Source: Conus ventricosus (Eukaryota; Mollusca; Gastropoda; Neogastropoda; Conidae). Taken from it: DNA of 64,000 nt. Below are positions 29,335-40,156 of the stretch, one piece after another. Within the stretch, counting starts at the first letter, position 1; every line of letters begins with the position of its first letter. The notes under the pieces were generated by a model. It ran no database searches and was not told where the DNA came from. It was given only the letters and a program-made list of their open reading frames with translations. Made by a program: the position numbers and the translations under genes. The stretch covers positions 134,660,668 through 134,724,667 of the forward strand of contig CM031595.1 of assembly GCA_018398815.1 (NCBI GenBank). The letters are read 5' to 3'.

Positions 29335-29908
29335 GGCTCATGTCAGTCCAGGACTCAAACTCCTCTGGTGAACAGGACAGTTTGCTGCTGAATGCTGACT
29401 GAAACTGTGCATTCAGAATCACTGCCTTTTCCTTAGGTTCAGTAACTAGCTTACCAGCTACTTTCAGTGGAGGGACACTGGCTGCTTCCGTGCGCTGTGA
29501 TTTCTTCGTTCCAGGCTTTGTTTCTTGGCCTTTCAGAGATCAGGTTTTCAGTATAGGACCAGTAGCTCTACGGAGACTGCGCTGAACTTGACGTTTGAGG
29601 ACTGACTTTGGAGTGGATTTTTTCATCTTGTCTTTTCCATCGTTTATACATCTGTCTCTCCTCTTGATCAGCTTCTTGGTGTAGTACTCCACCCATGCTT
29701 GCTGTTTTTTTGGTCGGAGAGTAGTGACTGGGATGTGTGCCTCGACAGCCGAGTGGAGCTTTTCCTTCAGCTCTGTCCAGACTTCCTCTGGGTTGCTTTG
29801 ATCATTATACTTTGATGTAAATGCGTTTGACAGCTGTTTCGTAGCTTTACGTAGATTTGACCAGTCGGCCTTGTACTGCAAGACAGGCCGTTCTGCTTTG
29901 GTGGACTG
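29335..29908 (-). pseudogene. CR1-like LINE fragment, part downstream of the endonuclease
   Basis: Minus-strand frames read KAERPVLQYKADWSNLRKAT, then WVEYYTKKLIKRRDR, and further on VPPLKVAGKLVTEPKEKAVI followed by LNAQFQSAFSS. These are typical of the linker between endonuclease and reverse transcriptase in CR1/L2-type LINEs. There is a frame break near 29540. It is the continuation of the endonuclease piece at 35620-35950, separated by two later insertions. Confidence 0.65.
29899..29908. repeat. Left target-site duplication of the inserted LINE
   Basis: TGGTGGACTG at 29899-29908 repeats at 35620-35629, flanking the truncated LINE at about 34737-35619 (plus the LTR element now inside it). 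Confidence 0.7.
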
Positions 29909-30089
29909 TAGGATAAGTTCGTCATAGCAGACGGATTCTATTACCAGTGTAAGGGAAACAATTCCCATGCTGTTCATATTGATAATCGTTCTTTATGTTA
30001 ATATGCGCGATGGGTTAGGGAACGTTGCCAAGTGAAACAAACTGCCTGCTTCCAATCTTCTCTTCGTCTCTGTACGACTGAATATTACA
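29907..30089 (+). repeat. 5' LTR
   Basis: 183 bp from TGTAGGATAAG to TGAATATTACA. It is identical to the 3' LTR except for one G fewer at two short G runs (TTGATAAT versus TTGGATAAT, and AGGGAAC versus AGGGGAAC). Confidence 0.93.
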
Positions 30090-30107
30090 TGGTGGCAGCG
30101 GTGACTG
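30090..30107 (+). promoter_or_regulatory. Primer-binding site of the LTR element
   Basis: TGGTGGCAGCGGTGAC starts at the base after the LTR. It would pair with a tRNA whose 3' end is CGCTGCCACCA. A tRNA-Leu is possible, but the host tRNA set is not available here. Confidence 0.6.
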
Positions 30108-30133
30108 AACTAAATTCACCCTCCTAAGAGAAA

Positions 30134-30900
30134 ATGGAAAACAGGGTCGACGAAGCTGTTCGACGCCCAATCAACCTCCCTCCTCCAAAGCCATTCGACG
30201 GCACAGCAGCCAGCTGGCCGAAATGGAAACAACGGTTTCAGCGCTACCGAACCAGTACAGGTTTGATGAACAAAACACGTGAAGAACAGTTAGTTTTTTC
30301 TTATACACAATGGGAGACGTAGCAGATGATATCATGTCAACCATGAACATTGACGAAAGCACGATTGAACATGACGCGCTTGTGACTGCGTTTGATGGCT
30401 ACTTTGGTGCACGGAAAAACACGATCGTTGACAGGGCCAAATTCAACAAAAGAACACAGAAGTCAGGAGAGACAATTGAAAATTTCATTCAAGATTTGTA
30501 CAAGCTAGCCGAAACTGCGATAACGGTCAACTGAAAGAGGAACTAATCCGAGACCGAATTGTTGTTGGTGTATTTGATGATGGTCTCTCAAATGAACTTC
30601 AAGCAAAAGCTGACTTAACACTCAGTCAGGCGATACAGACCAGCAGACAAGCAGAAGAAAGGAAAGAAAGTCAACACTTAATTAGAGGGGATACTGCCAT
30701 CAACGCCATCAAACAGCAATCAGAATCAATAAAATATTTTAAGACTCCAGCATTTGGAAGAAAATCCTGTGGATACTGCGGAAAGAATCTCACTCCCGAG
30801 ATAAATGCCCTGCACGTACAGCAATTTGTTCTTCATGCCAAAAACGAGGACACTATAAAACGGTTTGCCGAAGCACTGCACGTCACAGTCGAGATTTCAG
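30134..30900 (+). pseudogene. gag region, frame-broken
   Basis: It starts MENRVDEAVRRPINLPPPKP at 30134, has W-P-K-W-K-Q-R-F and then FNKRTQKSGETIENFIQDL, a capsid-like Gypsy gag. A zinc-knuckle pair lies at about 30765-30880 (CGYCGK..., then CSSCQKRGHYKTVC). Breaks occur near 30300, 30520 and 30785. Confidence 0.75.
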
Positions 30901-31280
30901 GCGAAAAATCAGTTCATCAATTATCAGAAGAAGACACTACACTTCACCTGAAGAAGAAGATGAACTTCTAGGCAATATCTTTCATCTCCAAGAGGATGAC
31001 TCCTGGACAGCAGAAATCATTACAAATGGCAGGCCCAACGTTTTCAAACTGGATACAGGCGCATCTGTTTCAGTCGTAGGTGAAAAATGGGCTAACTCTT
31101 ACAAGCTGACCAAATCACGAAAACAGCTGAAAGGCCCAGGTAACACCAAACTCACAGTACTGGGTACGTTTCAAGCACGACTGCATCACAAAGACAAAGA
31201 AATAAAGGAAACACTTTATGTTCTGAAAGGCCAGTCCAGCTCCCTCCTCAGTCGAACAGCCTGTGTACAGCTGGTCTGAT
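30901..31280 (+). pseudogene. Aspartic protease region
   Basis: The catalytic DTGAS motif is at about 31052-31066, with LGTFQARL downstream. The frame ends at a TGA at 31277-31279, where the homologous reading resumes one frame over beside a GG run. Confidence 0.75.
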
Positions 31281-32280
31281 CTCTCGCATCGATCAAATCA
31301 ACGATCCAGGAATTCCAGACTTTAAAAGTGAGTTTCCTAGCCTCTTTCAAAAACGCCTGGGCAAACTGGACACAACTTATGCCATCACTCTCAAACCTGA
31401 TGCAAAACCAGTGTGCATTTATGCTCCACGCAAAATTGCACATCCTCTCTTACCTAAAGTTAAAACAGAGATTGACCGCATGCTGCGGGAAGAAGTCATT
31501 TCGCCTGTCACAGAACCCACCAGTTGGTGCTCAGGGATTGTTGTGGTTCCAAAACCGAATGGATCAATACGGTTATGCGTGGATCTGACACGTCTGAATG
31601 AATCAGTTCAACGCGAAGTTCATCCCATAGCTTCAGTGGACGAAAGCCTGGCAAAACTTGCGAATTCCAAAGTTTTTACAAAACTGGATGCCAGAAGTGG
31701 TTTTTGCAAATACCTCTCGCTGAACAATCCAAATTATACACAACATTCATAACCCCATTTGGACGCTACTGCTTCAACCGACTCCCATTTGGCATTAGTT
31801 CAGCCAGTGAAGTATTTCAGCGGACAATGTCAGCAATCCTGGCTGATCTAGATGGCGTCGTCTGCCATATGGATGATGTTCTGGTCCATGCCGAAGACCA
31901 AACTACTCATGATCAGCGTCTTCGAGAAGTCCTGAAACACTTACAGGAGGCTGGCATCACACTCAATGACAAATGTGAGTTTTCGAAAGACTCAATCCGT
32001 TTCTTGGGTCACATCATTGACAGCTCAGGCATCCGCCCGGATCCAGCAAAAGTGGAAGCTATCAACGTTTTCCCCTCACCCATGAACTGCACAGAACTTC
32101 AACGTTTCTTGGGCATGGCAAATCAACTGGCCAAGTTCATGCCCAATCTTGCCAGCATCACAGCTCCTCTACGCTGTCTCTTACGCAAGAACACTGAATG
32201 GACGTGGGTGATCAACAGGAAATGGCGTTCCAGCAAATACGAAATCTTCTACTTTCACCTCCTGTACTTGCACACTACAA
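31281..32280 (+). pseudogene. Reverse transcriptase region
   Basis: Conserved blocks in order: EVISPVTEPTSWCSGIVVVP, KLDARSGF, FGRYCFNRLPFGISSA, the active site CHMDDVLVHA near 31865-31895, and KCEFSKDSIRFLGHIID. Frame changes occur near 31705 and 32210. The HMDD form instead of Y-x-DD fits the Mag-type lineage. Confidence 0.85.
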
Positions 32281-32700
32281 CCCTGAGCGTGAAACCTTCG
32301 TAGCGGCTGACGCTTCCAATGCAGGCCTTGGTGCTGTATTATACCAGACACAAGATGGACAACTCACGACGCCCAGTGTGCTACATTTCACGCTCACTTT
32401 CTGACGCAGAACGCAACTATGCTGTCATTGAAAAAGAAGCATTGGCAGTCACATGGGCCTGTGAGAGACTAAGTGAATACCTCCTTGGACTCGCCTTCAC
32501 AGTCGAGACCGACCACAAGCCTTTGGTCCCCCTCCTGTCAACCACAGAACTCGTCAAAATGCCTCCACGCATTCAACGATTTCGACTGGCGACTCACGCG
32601 ATTTTCTCCAAAAATTCAGCACGTCGCCGGGAAGAATCAAACGACAGCAGATGCACTGTCACGTGCACCGCATTCTCAACCAGAAAAAGAAGACATCAAC
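32281..32700 (+). pseudogene. RNase H region
   Basis: It has FVAADASNAGLGAVLYQ at about 32297-32350, then VIEKEALAVTWACERL and FTVETDHKPL, the usual Gypsy RNase H motifs. Frames shift near 32290, 32350 and 32560-32620. Confidence 0.8.
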
Positions 32701-32819
32701 CTCGTCGATGATGCAGCACTACTTGCCAAACAAACTATCGACAGTCCTTCCGGCTTCAACAAACCAACTGCAAAAAATCAAAGAATTGCAGAAATCAGAT
32801 CCTGAAACAACTGAAGTCC

Positions 32820-34078
32820 GAGAATACTGCATCAATGGATGGCCCGCCTACATGCCAGAGTCACCACTTCTCAGCAGTACTGGACAAAATAGAGAACATC
32901 TGACCATAGTTGAAGACCTCTTGTTGTTCGACGACAGAATTGTCATTCCTCGGGACATGAGGATTGAAATGCTCAATCGCATTCATGCAGGACACCTCGG
33001 AATTGTGAAATGCCGAGCACTTGCTTCATTTTCAATTTGGTGGCCTCGTATCTCTACAGAAATTGAAGATCTCGTAAAAAATTGCAATATCTGTGCCAAA
33101 CACAGACCAACACATAAGGAACCCCTTCTACCTTCTTCCTTCCCTGAACAACCTTGGTCTAGGCTCGGAATGGATCTGTTTGAGTTTCAAGGCAAGACCT
33201 TTGTCATTGTGGTGGACTATTACTCTCGCTGGCCAGAGTTACGTCGCCTTGACAACCAAACAAGCAGCAACCCATCAGTAAACTAAAATGCATTTTCTCT
33301 GTCCATGGCATCCCTGACATAGTCATGTCTGACAATGGTCCACAGTTTGCCAGCACAGAATTCCACAAATTTGCTGCTGACTTTGGTTCACACATACCAC
33401 AAGCTCTCCTCATTACCCCCAAAGTAATGGAGAGGCTGAAAGAGCTATACAAACTGTGAAGAATCTGCTCAAGAAAGCGAAAGACCCCTACAATGCACTT
33501 CTCCTCTACAGGTCAAGTCCACTGCAAAATGGCAAGTCCCCCAGTGAGCCCTAATGGGAAGAAAATTAAAGACAAAAATCCCCATTCTTCCATCCCATCT
33601 ACTCCCCCAAAACCCTGATCACTCTTTCATCAAACAGAAAGAACAGTACATGAAACAAAAGCAATGCAACAACTTCAACGACCGTCATGCAGCCAGGGAA
33701 GCAACACCCCTGAAACCTGGTGACACTGTATTTGTCAAAGACATGAACAAATCGGGAGAAGTGTTGTCAAAACACCACAACCCACGTTCCTACATTGTTT
33801 GGACAGAAACCGGTCCCATCAGACGCAACAGAACGCACTTAGTAACAACGTCAAATGATGTACAACCCAGGCAAGGACACCCACCACGGCTGCGGTTACG
33901 CCGTCAACACCTTTGTCTTCAGCACTACAGCGATCGCCACAAAAAGTTCCACCCACAACTCAACAGCGATCTCCTGTCCCAGTGCCAACACCTGGTCCAG
34001 TATCTCCAACCCCAAACACCACGGGATGCTCCGCAAGTCCCAAAGAATAATCAAGAAACCCCAACGACTGATTTATAG
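32820..34078 (+). pseudogene. Integrase region with C-terminal tail
   Basis: Zinc-binding H-H-C-C is seen in HAGHLGIVKCRALAS and NCNICAKHRPTH (32985-33110). The core has GMDLFEFQGKTF and VDYYSRWPE (about 33170-33235), [10 protein letters not shown] (about 33328) and NGEAERA (about 33425), supplying the D, D and E. The tail at 33554-34078 has GDTVFVKDMNKSGEV and RRNRTHL, like Mag-type integrases. Breaks occur near 32800, 33280 and 33390. Confidence 0.82.
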
Positions 34079-34532
34079 AAATGAGACACAACAGTGTTTG
34101 TGAACAGACACACACAAAAACACATAGACTACGCTTTTGTTCTATTTAAAGTTTAAATGACAGACTTTAAATGTTATTTTTGAATGGTTCCAGTTTTATA
34201 GTTTAAAATTACTTACAGTTATCAACAATTACATATTTCATTACCAAAAAAAAAAGAAAAGAAGGAAGTTGGCATTCTTATATTGTTTTTCAAAGTCCTT
34301 TAGTATGGCATGTGACTCTATGACACTTGGAAAGGTTGAACACACTATGAATATGAAATAACGATGTACATTCTTCGTGAAATTATAAACACTTCAAAAC
34401 TAACATCATACCAAGGACAACGAATATGAAAGAAGAAAGAAGTACATGAAAGAAAATAGACAAAATAAGAGCCGAATGCTTTTCTTATTAATTTATCACA
34501 ATGATTGTAAATTTGAAAGACATTAACTACTT

Positions 34533-34544
34533 TTCAAAAAGGGA
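34533..34544 (+). promoter_or_regulatory. Polypurine tract of the LTR element
   Basis: A purine run (CAAAAAGGGAG) ends two bases before the 3' LTR, the usual position for plus-strand priming. Confidence 0.6.
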
Positions 34545-34546
34545 GT

Positions 34547-34731
34547 TGTAGGATAAGTTCGTCATAGCAGACGGATTCTATTACCAGTGTAAGGGAAACA
34601 ATTCCCATGCTGTTCATATTGGATAATCGTTCTTTATGTTAATATGCGCGATGGGTTAGGGGAACGTTGCCAAGTGAAACAAACTGCCTGCTTCCAATCT
34701 TCTCTTCGTCTCTGTACGACTGAATATTACA
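34547..34731 (+). repeat. 3' LTR
   Basis: 185 bp, the pair of 29907-30089. The target duplication TGGAC follows directly. Confidence 0.93.
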
Positions 34732-34750
34732 TGGACTGTAGGCATCCTTC

Positions 34751-34764
34751 AGTCTCGAAAGACT
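34751..34764 (-). promoter_or_regulatory. 3'-terminal hairpin of the truncated LINE
   Basis: On the minus-strand RNA this reads AGUCU-UUCG-AGACU: a 5-bp stem closed by a UUCG tetraloop, about 14 nt from the element's 3' end. Such 3' stem-loops are known recognition signals in some LINEs. Confidence 0.45.
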
Positions 34765-34905
34765 ATGGAGTTGCGCTCTGGGTGTCTATTCTGGTACAGC
34801 GACGGGTGTGGCTGGCCAGTCCGATGCGGGAATGACAGTCCCTGTGGCAGAGGGCACAGATGAAGTATGACGCTGGTCAGTCTACCTGGGCTGCAGCCTT
34901 TCTTC

Positions 34906-35619
34906 TCATTCTCTTTTCCCCGTGCTGCTGAGCGAGTGTCTCTTTCGAACTTGGAAAGACCTTTCTGCAGTTTGTCTCCAGGCTGACCGTTCGAGGGCTG
35001 TTGCTTCCCAGTTGTTATGGTCGATGTTCAAGGCTTTTAGGTCCCTCTTGCACACGTCTTTGAATCGCAGCTGTGGTCTCCCTGTGGGACGTTTTCCCTG
35101 CACAAGTTCTCCATAGAGAGGCCTTTAGGGATCCGTCCGTCATCCATGCGCACGACATGTCCAAGCCAGCGCATTCGTCTTTGTTTCAGCAGCATGTACA
35201 TGCTGGTGCATCCGGCTCTTTCCAGGACAGTGTTGTTTGGGACCTTGTGCTGCCAGGTGATGTTCAGAATGCGTCGGAGGCTACGCATATGAAAAGCATT
35301 GAGCTTTCGCTCTTGTCGGGCACGCAAAGTCCAAGACTCGCTGCCATACAGGAGGGTGCTCACGACGCAGGCTCTGTAGATCTGGACCTTTGTGTGCTCA
35401 GTCAGCTTGCTGTTGTTCCATGCTTTGTCAGTCTGGTCATGGTGGTAGCTGCCTTGCCAATGCGCCTGTTGAGCTCTGCGTCGAGTGAGAGGGTGTCTGA
35501 GATTGTTGAGCCCAGATAAACAAAATCATGGACGACATCCAGTTCATGGTCATTGGGATGCTGATGGACTGGGGGAGAGTCAACATCCTGTCCCATGACC
35601 TGTGTTTTCTTCAAGCTAA
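34906..35619 (-). pseudogene. LINE reverse transcriptase C-terminal part
   Basis: The coding remnant of the truncated LINE, in pieces at 35619-35402, 35363-35105 and 35103-34906 in different frames. The pieces are consecutive parts of one protein. The catalytic Y-x-DD box is not included; it lies upstream of the truncation. Confidence 0.7.
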
Positions 35620-35950
35620 TGGTGGACTGGATGAGTTTGAAATTCCATGTATGGGATGTCATGGTCTGAGAGTCCTAGCATGCTTTCGACCCTTGGGACT
35701 AGTGAGGGTGATTTGTGAGGGAACAGATCAAGGGTGCTTTCTACTCTTGTAGAAAAGGTCACCATCTGTTCCAGGCCGAGGTCTTGGATGGTGTCGATGA
35801 ACTTATGGTAGGGGACGGGGTACCTGGAGGTGAATTTCAGTCTAACATTGGCCCAGTCCATGGCTGGGAAATTGAAATCCCCCACCCATAACAATATAAG
35901 CTCCAGTGGCCACAGCTCGTTGGCAGATATCTTGAATCAGTTTTTAGAGT
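35620..35950 (-). pseudogene. CR1-like LINE fragment, endonuclease domain
   Basis: The minus-strand reading gives GDFNFPAMDW (with a frame slip near 35880), DLGLEQMVTF, STLDLF and LGLSDHDI, the conserved AP-endonuclease motifs. It is broken at the 5' side and interrupted on the 3' side by another LINE at 35619. Confidence 0.7.
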
Positions 35951-36265
35951 TATATTATTTATTTCAGACGGCATGAAACCTACAATTAAAGAAAATTTTA
36001 TAAGACTTGCACATATATTGGATTGTTTGCTTAATGTTGCCAAAACAAAAAAGAGAGAGAGGCCCTGGTTTACTTTCAGTTCATTTACTTTGTGATTAAT
36101 TAATGTCACGCAGAGCTGTTCATTATGAAAAGGTCAAGTTTATTTCTTTTCAACCTCCACACCCCAAGTGGAGCAAAAGGATTAAACTTGAATAGCATTC
36201 TTGAACTACTTGAAAAGGTGTAGATACATTGAGTTCGACTTTATAACTCATATAAGAGTAAACAA

Positions 36266-36319
36266 AATGCCAATCTTGCGCCACTCGTTCTTCGTTTTCA
36301 TTGTCCTGAATGTTGTTTA
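36266..36319 (+). repeat. Remote copy of the 4.15-kb inverted-repeat family
   Basis: 36284-36319 is the exact reverse complement of 4146-4181. The preceding block at 36266-36282 also resembles 4262-4278. Confidence 0.75.
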
Positions 36320-38766
36320 TCCTGCCAGAAGACCTAAGAGGTTTGTCCTTCTTGTAAATAATTCTTTTAAAAATTTGTTTAATTTCTGCCTGCAGTCAAC
36401 ACACTTTGACCCTTATTTCAAATTATTTCATTGTATTAGAAAAAAAAATCCATGTCGATGAGCAATATTGATAATACATGTTGTTTACTATTGAGTGAAA
36501 AAAAATTTACAATAGAGTAAGAAAGTGGGGGAACTCAGTGTGTGGTATAACCTCTCTTATCAAGGTTAGACTTATTCATGTACAGAATCCCAACACCTGT
36601 GCAGGCTCTGGGGTATTTAAGACTAGCACTGAAGTTGGATCTGGTGCAGGTCTACCCCCAATCCCCCCCCCCCCTCCACCCCCCAAAAAAGAGCTATATG
36701 AATTACAAATATAAACTAACCAACAATGATTTGAATTATGCAACATATATTTGTCATAAAGTTGTTTTGCATTAAATGCCTGTAAAACCATCTCCACTTT
36801 TTGTAGCTTACAGGTATTCGACAATTACATGAAAAATTCAGTTTTATCTGTACAAAAATGAAACTCGCAGCTCAACCTAAGAAATAAGATGTTGCAAGGA
36901 TAAATTAAAGATGGCTCATGGTGACAATAGTTTTTGTGCATATCCTTCACCTGACAAACTAATGCAATATGCACATGGAAAGAAAACTTGGTGTATAATC
37001 CTATTATTATATGAAATCTGTCACAATTCCTTTTTACACCTCAAAGTTTACAACATAAAGTAAAACATGCACATATGTATACTTAGGAATGGTGAGGACA
37101 TTACAGGAGGTGGGGTGGTGGCTTAAAAGGTCGTTTCAACACAAATCTCACCACTCTTGATGCTTTGCACATCATTATGTATTTGTGCTGTACATTGGTG
37201 AATGTTAAATGCTGTAATATGTGCATGTCTGCTTGAAGCTGTGAAATTTCAAGATAAAGCAAAATTTGAGTGATGAAAATTATTGTTGATCAGTTATATC
37301 TAGAGAGCACCTGCATGCACATACATTAATGTATCTACATCGGATGAATTTCATATTGTAGATGACCTTTTCCTGTGTGCACGAGTAGAATTCTGTGCCG
37401 TCTTGCTTTGCATCTAAATGTTTTCTCCCTACTCCACTTGTCCTCGTCTCTTGGGGCACTATTTCCACACCACTCATACCAACTCTTCTGTATATCCCCT
37501 CCAGGTTGTCTGGGGATGAAAAGCTATTAAAGAAAAAACAAGACCCCCCCCCCCCCCCCCTTCCCCGAAAAAAAAACCCCTCATGACCTCCCACAAAATG
37601 GGACGTTGTTTATAGGCAAGTACTTGCTTCACAGCAAGCTTCAGTTCAAAACTGCAGTGACTTTTCTCCTGATCTACATTCAAATCGAGTCACACTTTCC
37701 CATCCTTTTAAACATCTTTGGTTAGTTTTGAGGGGTATGAACCCACCCGCGTCTGTCCTGTCATAATTCAAGCAGTTTTGGATAGCTACCAGTGACAGGC
37801 TGCTCCGAGACCTACCGCCACACAAGACCCTGAACTGCTGCTTTGGCATCTTTAACTATTTAGTAATGACTGCCCAAACTTAAAATACAAAACAGAAAGC
37901 ATCACACCAGAACTGTAGATGTACATGGGGAGAGTTTGAAATTATTTTCTTTGCGACGATTAATGGGGATGTTGCCATGGAATTTTTTTTTTTATTTCGG
38001 ACTAGCAGTTGGCTACTCCAAGTGCAACAATCTGCAAAAAATGAAGTTGACAGCCTAGAAAAAAAAAATTACATGACAAAGCTAGTTTGATTCCTACTTG
38101 GGAAACGTTTACTAAAGGGTTAACATCTGTGCCAACTCAAATGCCCTCAGAGTTCGTTGAATGAGAATTTAGACCAACATCTTGATCATGAATGTATGCA
38201 CAAAAAATCCCACGCTCATGTTAGTTTCCATTTCACCTTTCCGAGAACAGGCGAATATAGCTTCCTTAAAGGAGAGATTAAAAGTCACATGCACAAAAAT
38301 GTCACCAATGGTAAAGCTCTGAGTTCTTGCAGAAGAATGAATAAAAGACCATGCAAGATAAATGGTAATTTCATGTAAGCAATATCATAATCTAAATATT
38401 AATCTATTTGACAGTTCAAAACATGGTACCTTTTGAAGCTTGCTAACTTCTGGGGAATATTGATCTTGTAGAATGTGCTCAGTGTTCTGCCAACCACCAT
38501 TGAAGAATAACAGGTTTTTGCACACACTGTTCCTGATCTTGCTTTGTGATAACCAAAATTGAACTTCTATTTATATGTTCGACTTCCAAGTTAAGCACAC
38601 GTACAAAGTCCATTCCTCCGAGGTTTCAATGGAGGATCGATTTATGTACTGCTAGTCTCCCTCCAAGCAATATAAATCCTCTGTTCACAATTTGTGAACT
38701 TCATCAAGTCGTACTTTTGTTTCTTTTCAGTCACTGGTAATACACCTAAAAGGTTGTTTTTATTTT

Positions 38767-38857
38767 TCATTATAATTTCGATTGTGACAAGTTCAAGGTT
38801 AAAAGATAAATTTCTCATTATAATTTCAACTGTGACAAGTTCAAGGTTAAAAGATCA
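38767..38857. repeat. 48-bp tandem duplication
   Basis: Two copies containing TCATTATAATTTC, then GTGACAAGTTCAAGGTTAAA, at a period of 48 bp. Confidence 0.9.
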
Positions 38858-39353
38858 ATGTGATATGTCTAAAAAACAAAAATGATGATTAAAGTAAGCA
38901 AAATGGCCTTTCTGAAGCAAAGACACTACTGGAATATAATCATGTCACTGCTTTTCAAGTTCTGCATCAAAATATTGATCTCAACAGAGACAATAATTAT
39001 ATTTGTAGCATTTCACCAGACTTAAGACCAGGGCAAAAAGGCAGATGCTGTACATCAGTCACTGTCAATCATTTCCCCACCTTTCTGAGAAGAGGCCATA
39101 ATGTTTACTCTTGGTTTAAGCGTTCTGCTTGGAAAAAGGAGGGGAAAAATATTTAGCAGCAAGGAGCCATTATGACCTGGATGCGGCCCAGCCCCCTTTC
39201 AGTGTATGGAGTGCAGGGCCCAACCATTTGTCAAAGGGATGTTTTTTTTTGCTGAAGACCTGTTGTCAAGCTCCCAATAGAATTTCTTCCAATGGCAAAA
39301 AAACCCCACCTCCAACCCACTAGCCCATAAAATAATGTACAAAATCTTTTTGT

Positions 39354-39416
39354 TTGTGCTTTCTTCCAAGGAAGCTGCATTTTGCTTGTGCTTTCTTCCA
39401 AGGAAGCTGCATTTCT
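39354..39416. repeat. 32-bp tandem duplication
   Basis: Two copies beginning TTGTGCTTTCTTCCAAGGAA, at a period of 32 bp. Confidence 0.9.
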
Positions 39417-40156
39417 GGAATGTGATGGGAAGTTTTAAAAGCTGTTAGGTACAAGATTATGTTTCGACGTCTTTTTCCTTCCGACCCACATGCAGTCTTT
39501 TTTCCATTTCCCCCCTTTCTTCTTATTTTCTGCTGCGACATGCTGTGTGCATGCTTTAGTACTGGTTAGGTTTGTGCAAATATGTGCCCATACTGTTTTC
39601 AGGAGTATTCTGTTTTGATGCATATGTTTATTCATCCAATAGTAACCGTTGTTTGTTTGATGAGTGGACGAGTGGAGAGTGCGAGAAGGCGAAGCTGGTT
39701 GGTGGTACATGTAGATGTGGAGTGAACTTGTCACCGTGTCTTTTTGAGTATGTTCTGGTCTAATTAACTTCGGTAATAATTCTGTGTGTTCTTGATTATT
39801 GAAAACGACAGGCATTCAATTGATTAGGTGTATAAATATTCATAACTGATATAAAATGCGGCAATTGCGATTGAACAATATGGTGATTTTCATCTAGATC
39901 CAAGTCCACAGATCTATACAAGCAAAAGATTCAAATGGTAGTCTGTTATCTTATAAGCTGTCCTGTATACTTGTGCTTCTTCACCATTTCCATTTCTTTA
40001 GTGGGCAGTACACAGGGTTGACTAGGCTTGTTAGTGTCCATCCAGCATTTCTGTGATCCACATCTTGGCTATCTATTCACAGCACTCAGTTTGAAGGTCT
40101 TTAGACACAATAGTGGGATTTTATGCCAGTAGTATGTAAGTTCATACATGTGCCAC

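Larger units (their letters stand above)
29907..34731 (+). mobile_element. Gypsy-type LTR retrotransposon, Mag/Steamer-like, 4825 bp
   Basis: The element has 183-bp and 185-bp LTRs starting TG and ending CA, a perfect 5-bp target duplication TGGAC (29902-29906 and 34732-34736), a primer-binding site right after the left LTR and a purine tract right before the right LTR. Inside, in order, are gag with zinc knuckle, protease (DTGAS), reverse transcriptase (HMDD), RNase H, integrase (HHCC and DDE regions) and a C-terminal RRNR-x-HL segment. The order RT-RNase H-IN defines the Gypsy superfamily. Size and very short LTRs are like molluscan Steamer. At least ten frame breaks make this copy non-functional as sequenced, yet the LTRs differ only by two one-base indels. 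Confidence 0.88.
34737..35619 (-). mobile_element. 5'-truncated LINE inserted in the CR1-like copy
   Basis: The minus-strand order is TISLKKTQVMGQDV, FVYLGSTISD, STLLYGSESWTLRARQERKL, FHMRSLRRILNITWQHKVPN, RRMRWLGHVVRMDDGRIPKG and RPTGRPQLRFKDVCKRDLKA: the last third of a LINE reverse transcriptase plus C-terminus. The 10-bp duplication TGGTGGACTG flanks it. The 3' end carries a short hairpin at 34751-34764. Several frame breaks (near 35100 and 35390) prevent function. Confidence 0.75.
35951..40151. other. Non-coding, AT-rich stretch
   Basis: No gene recognised. It contains 36284-36319, an exact 36-bp copy of part of the 4.15-kb inverted repeat, poly-C runs at about 36661-36674 and 37544-37560, and local tandem duplications at 38767-38857 and 39354-39416. 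Confidence 0.5.
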
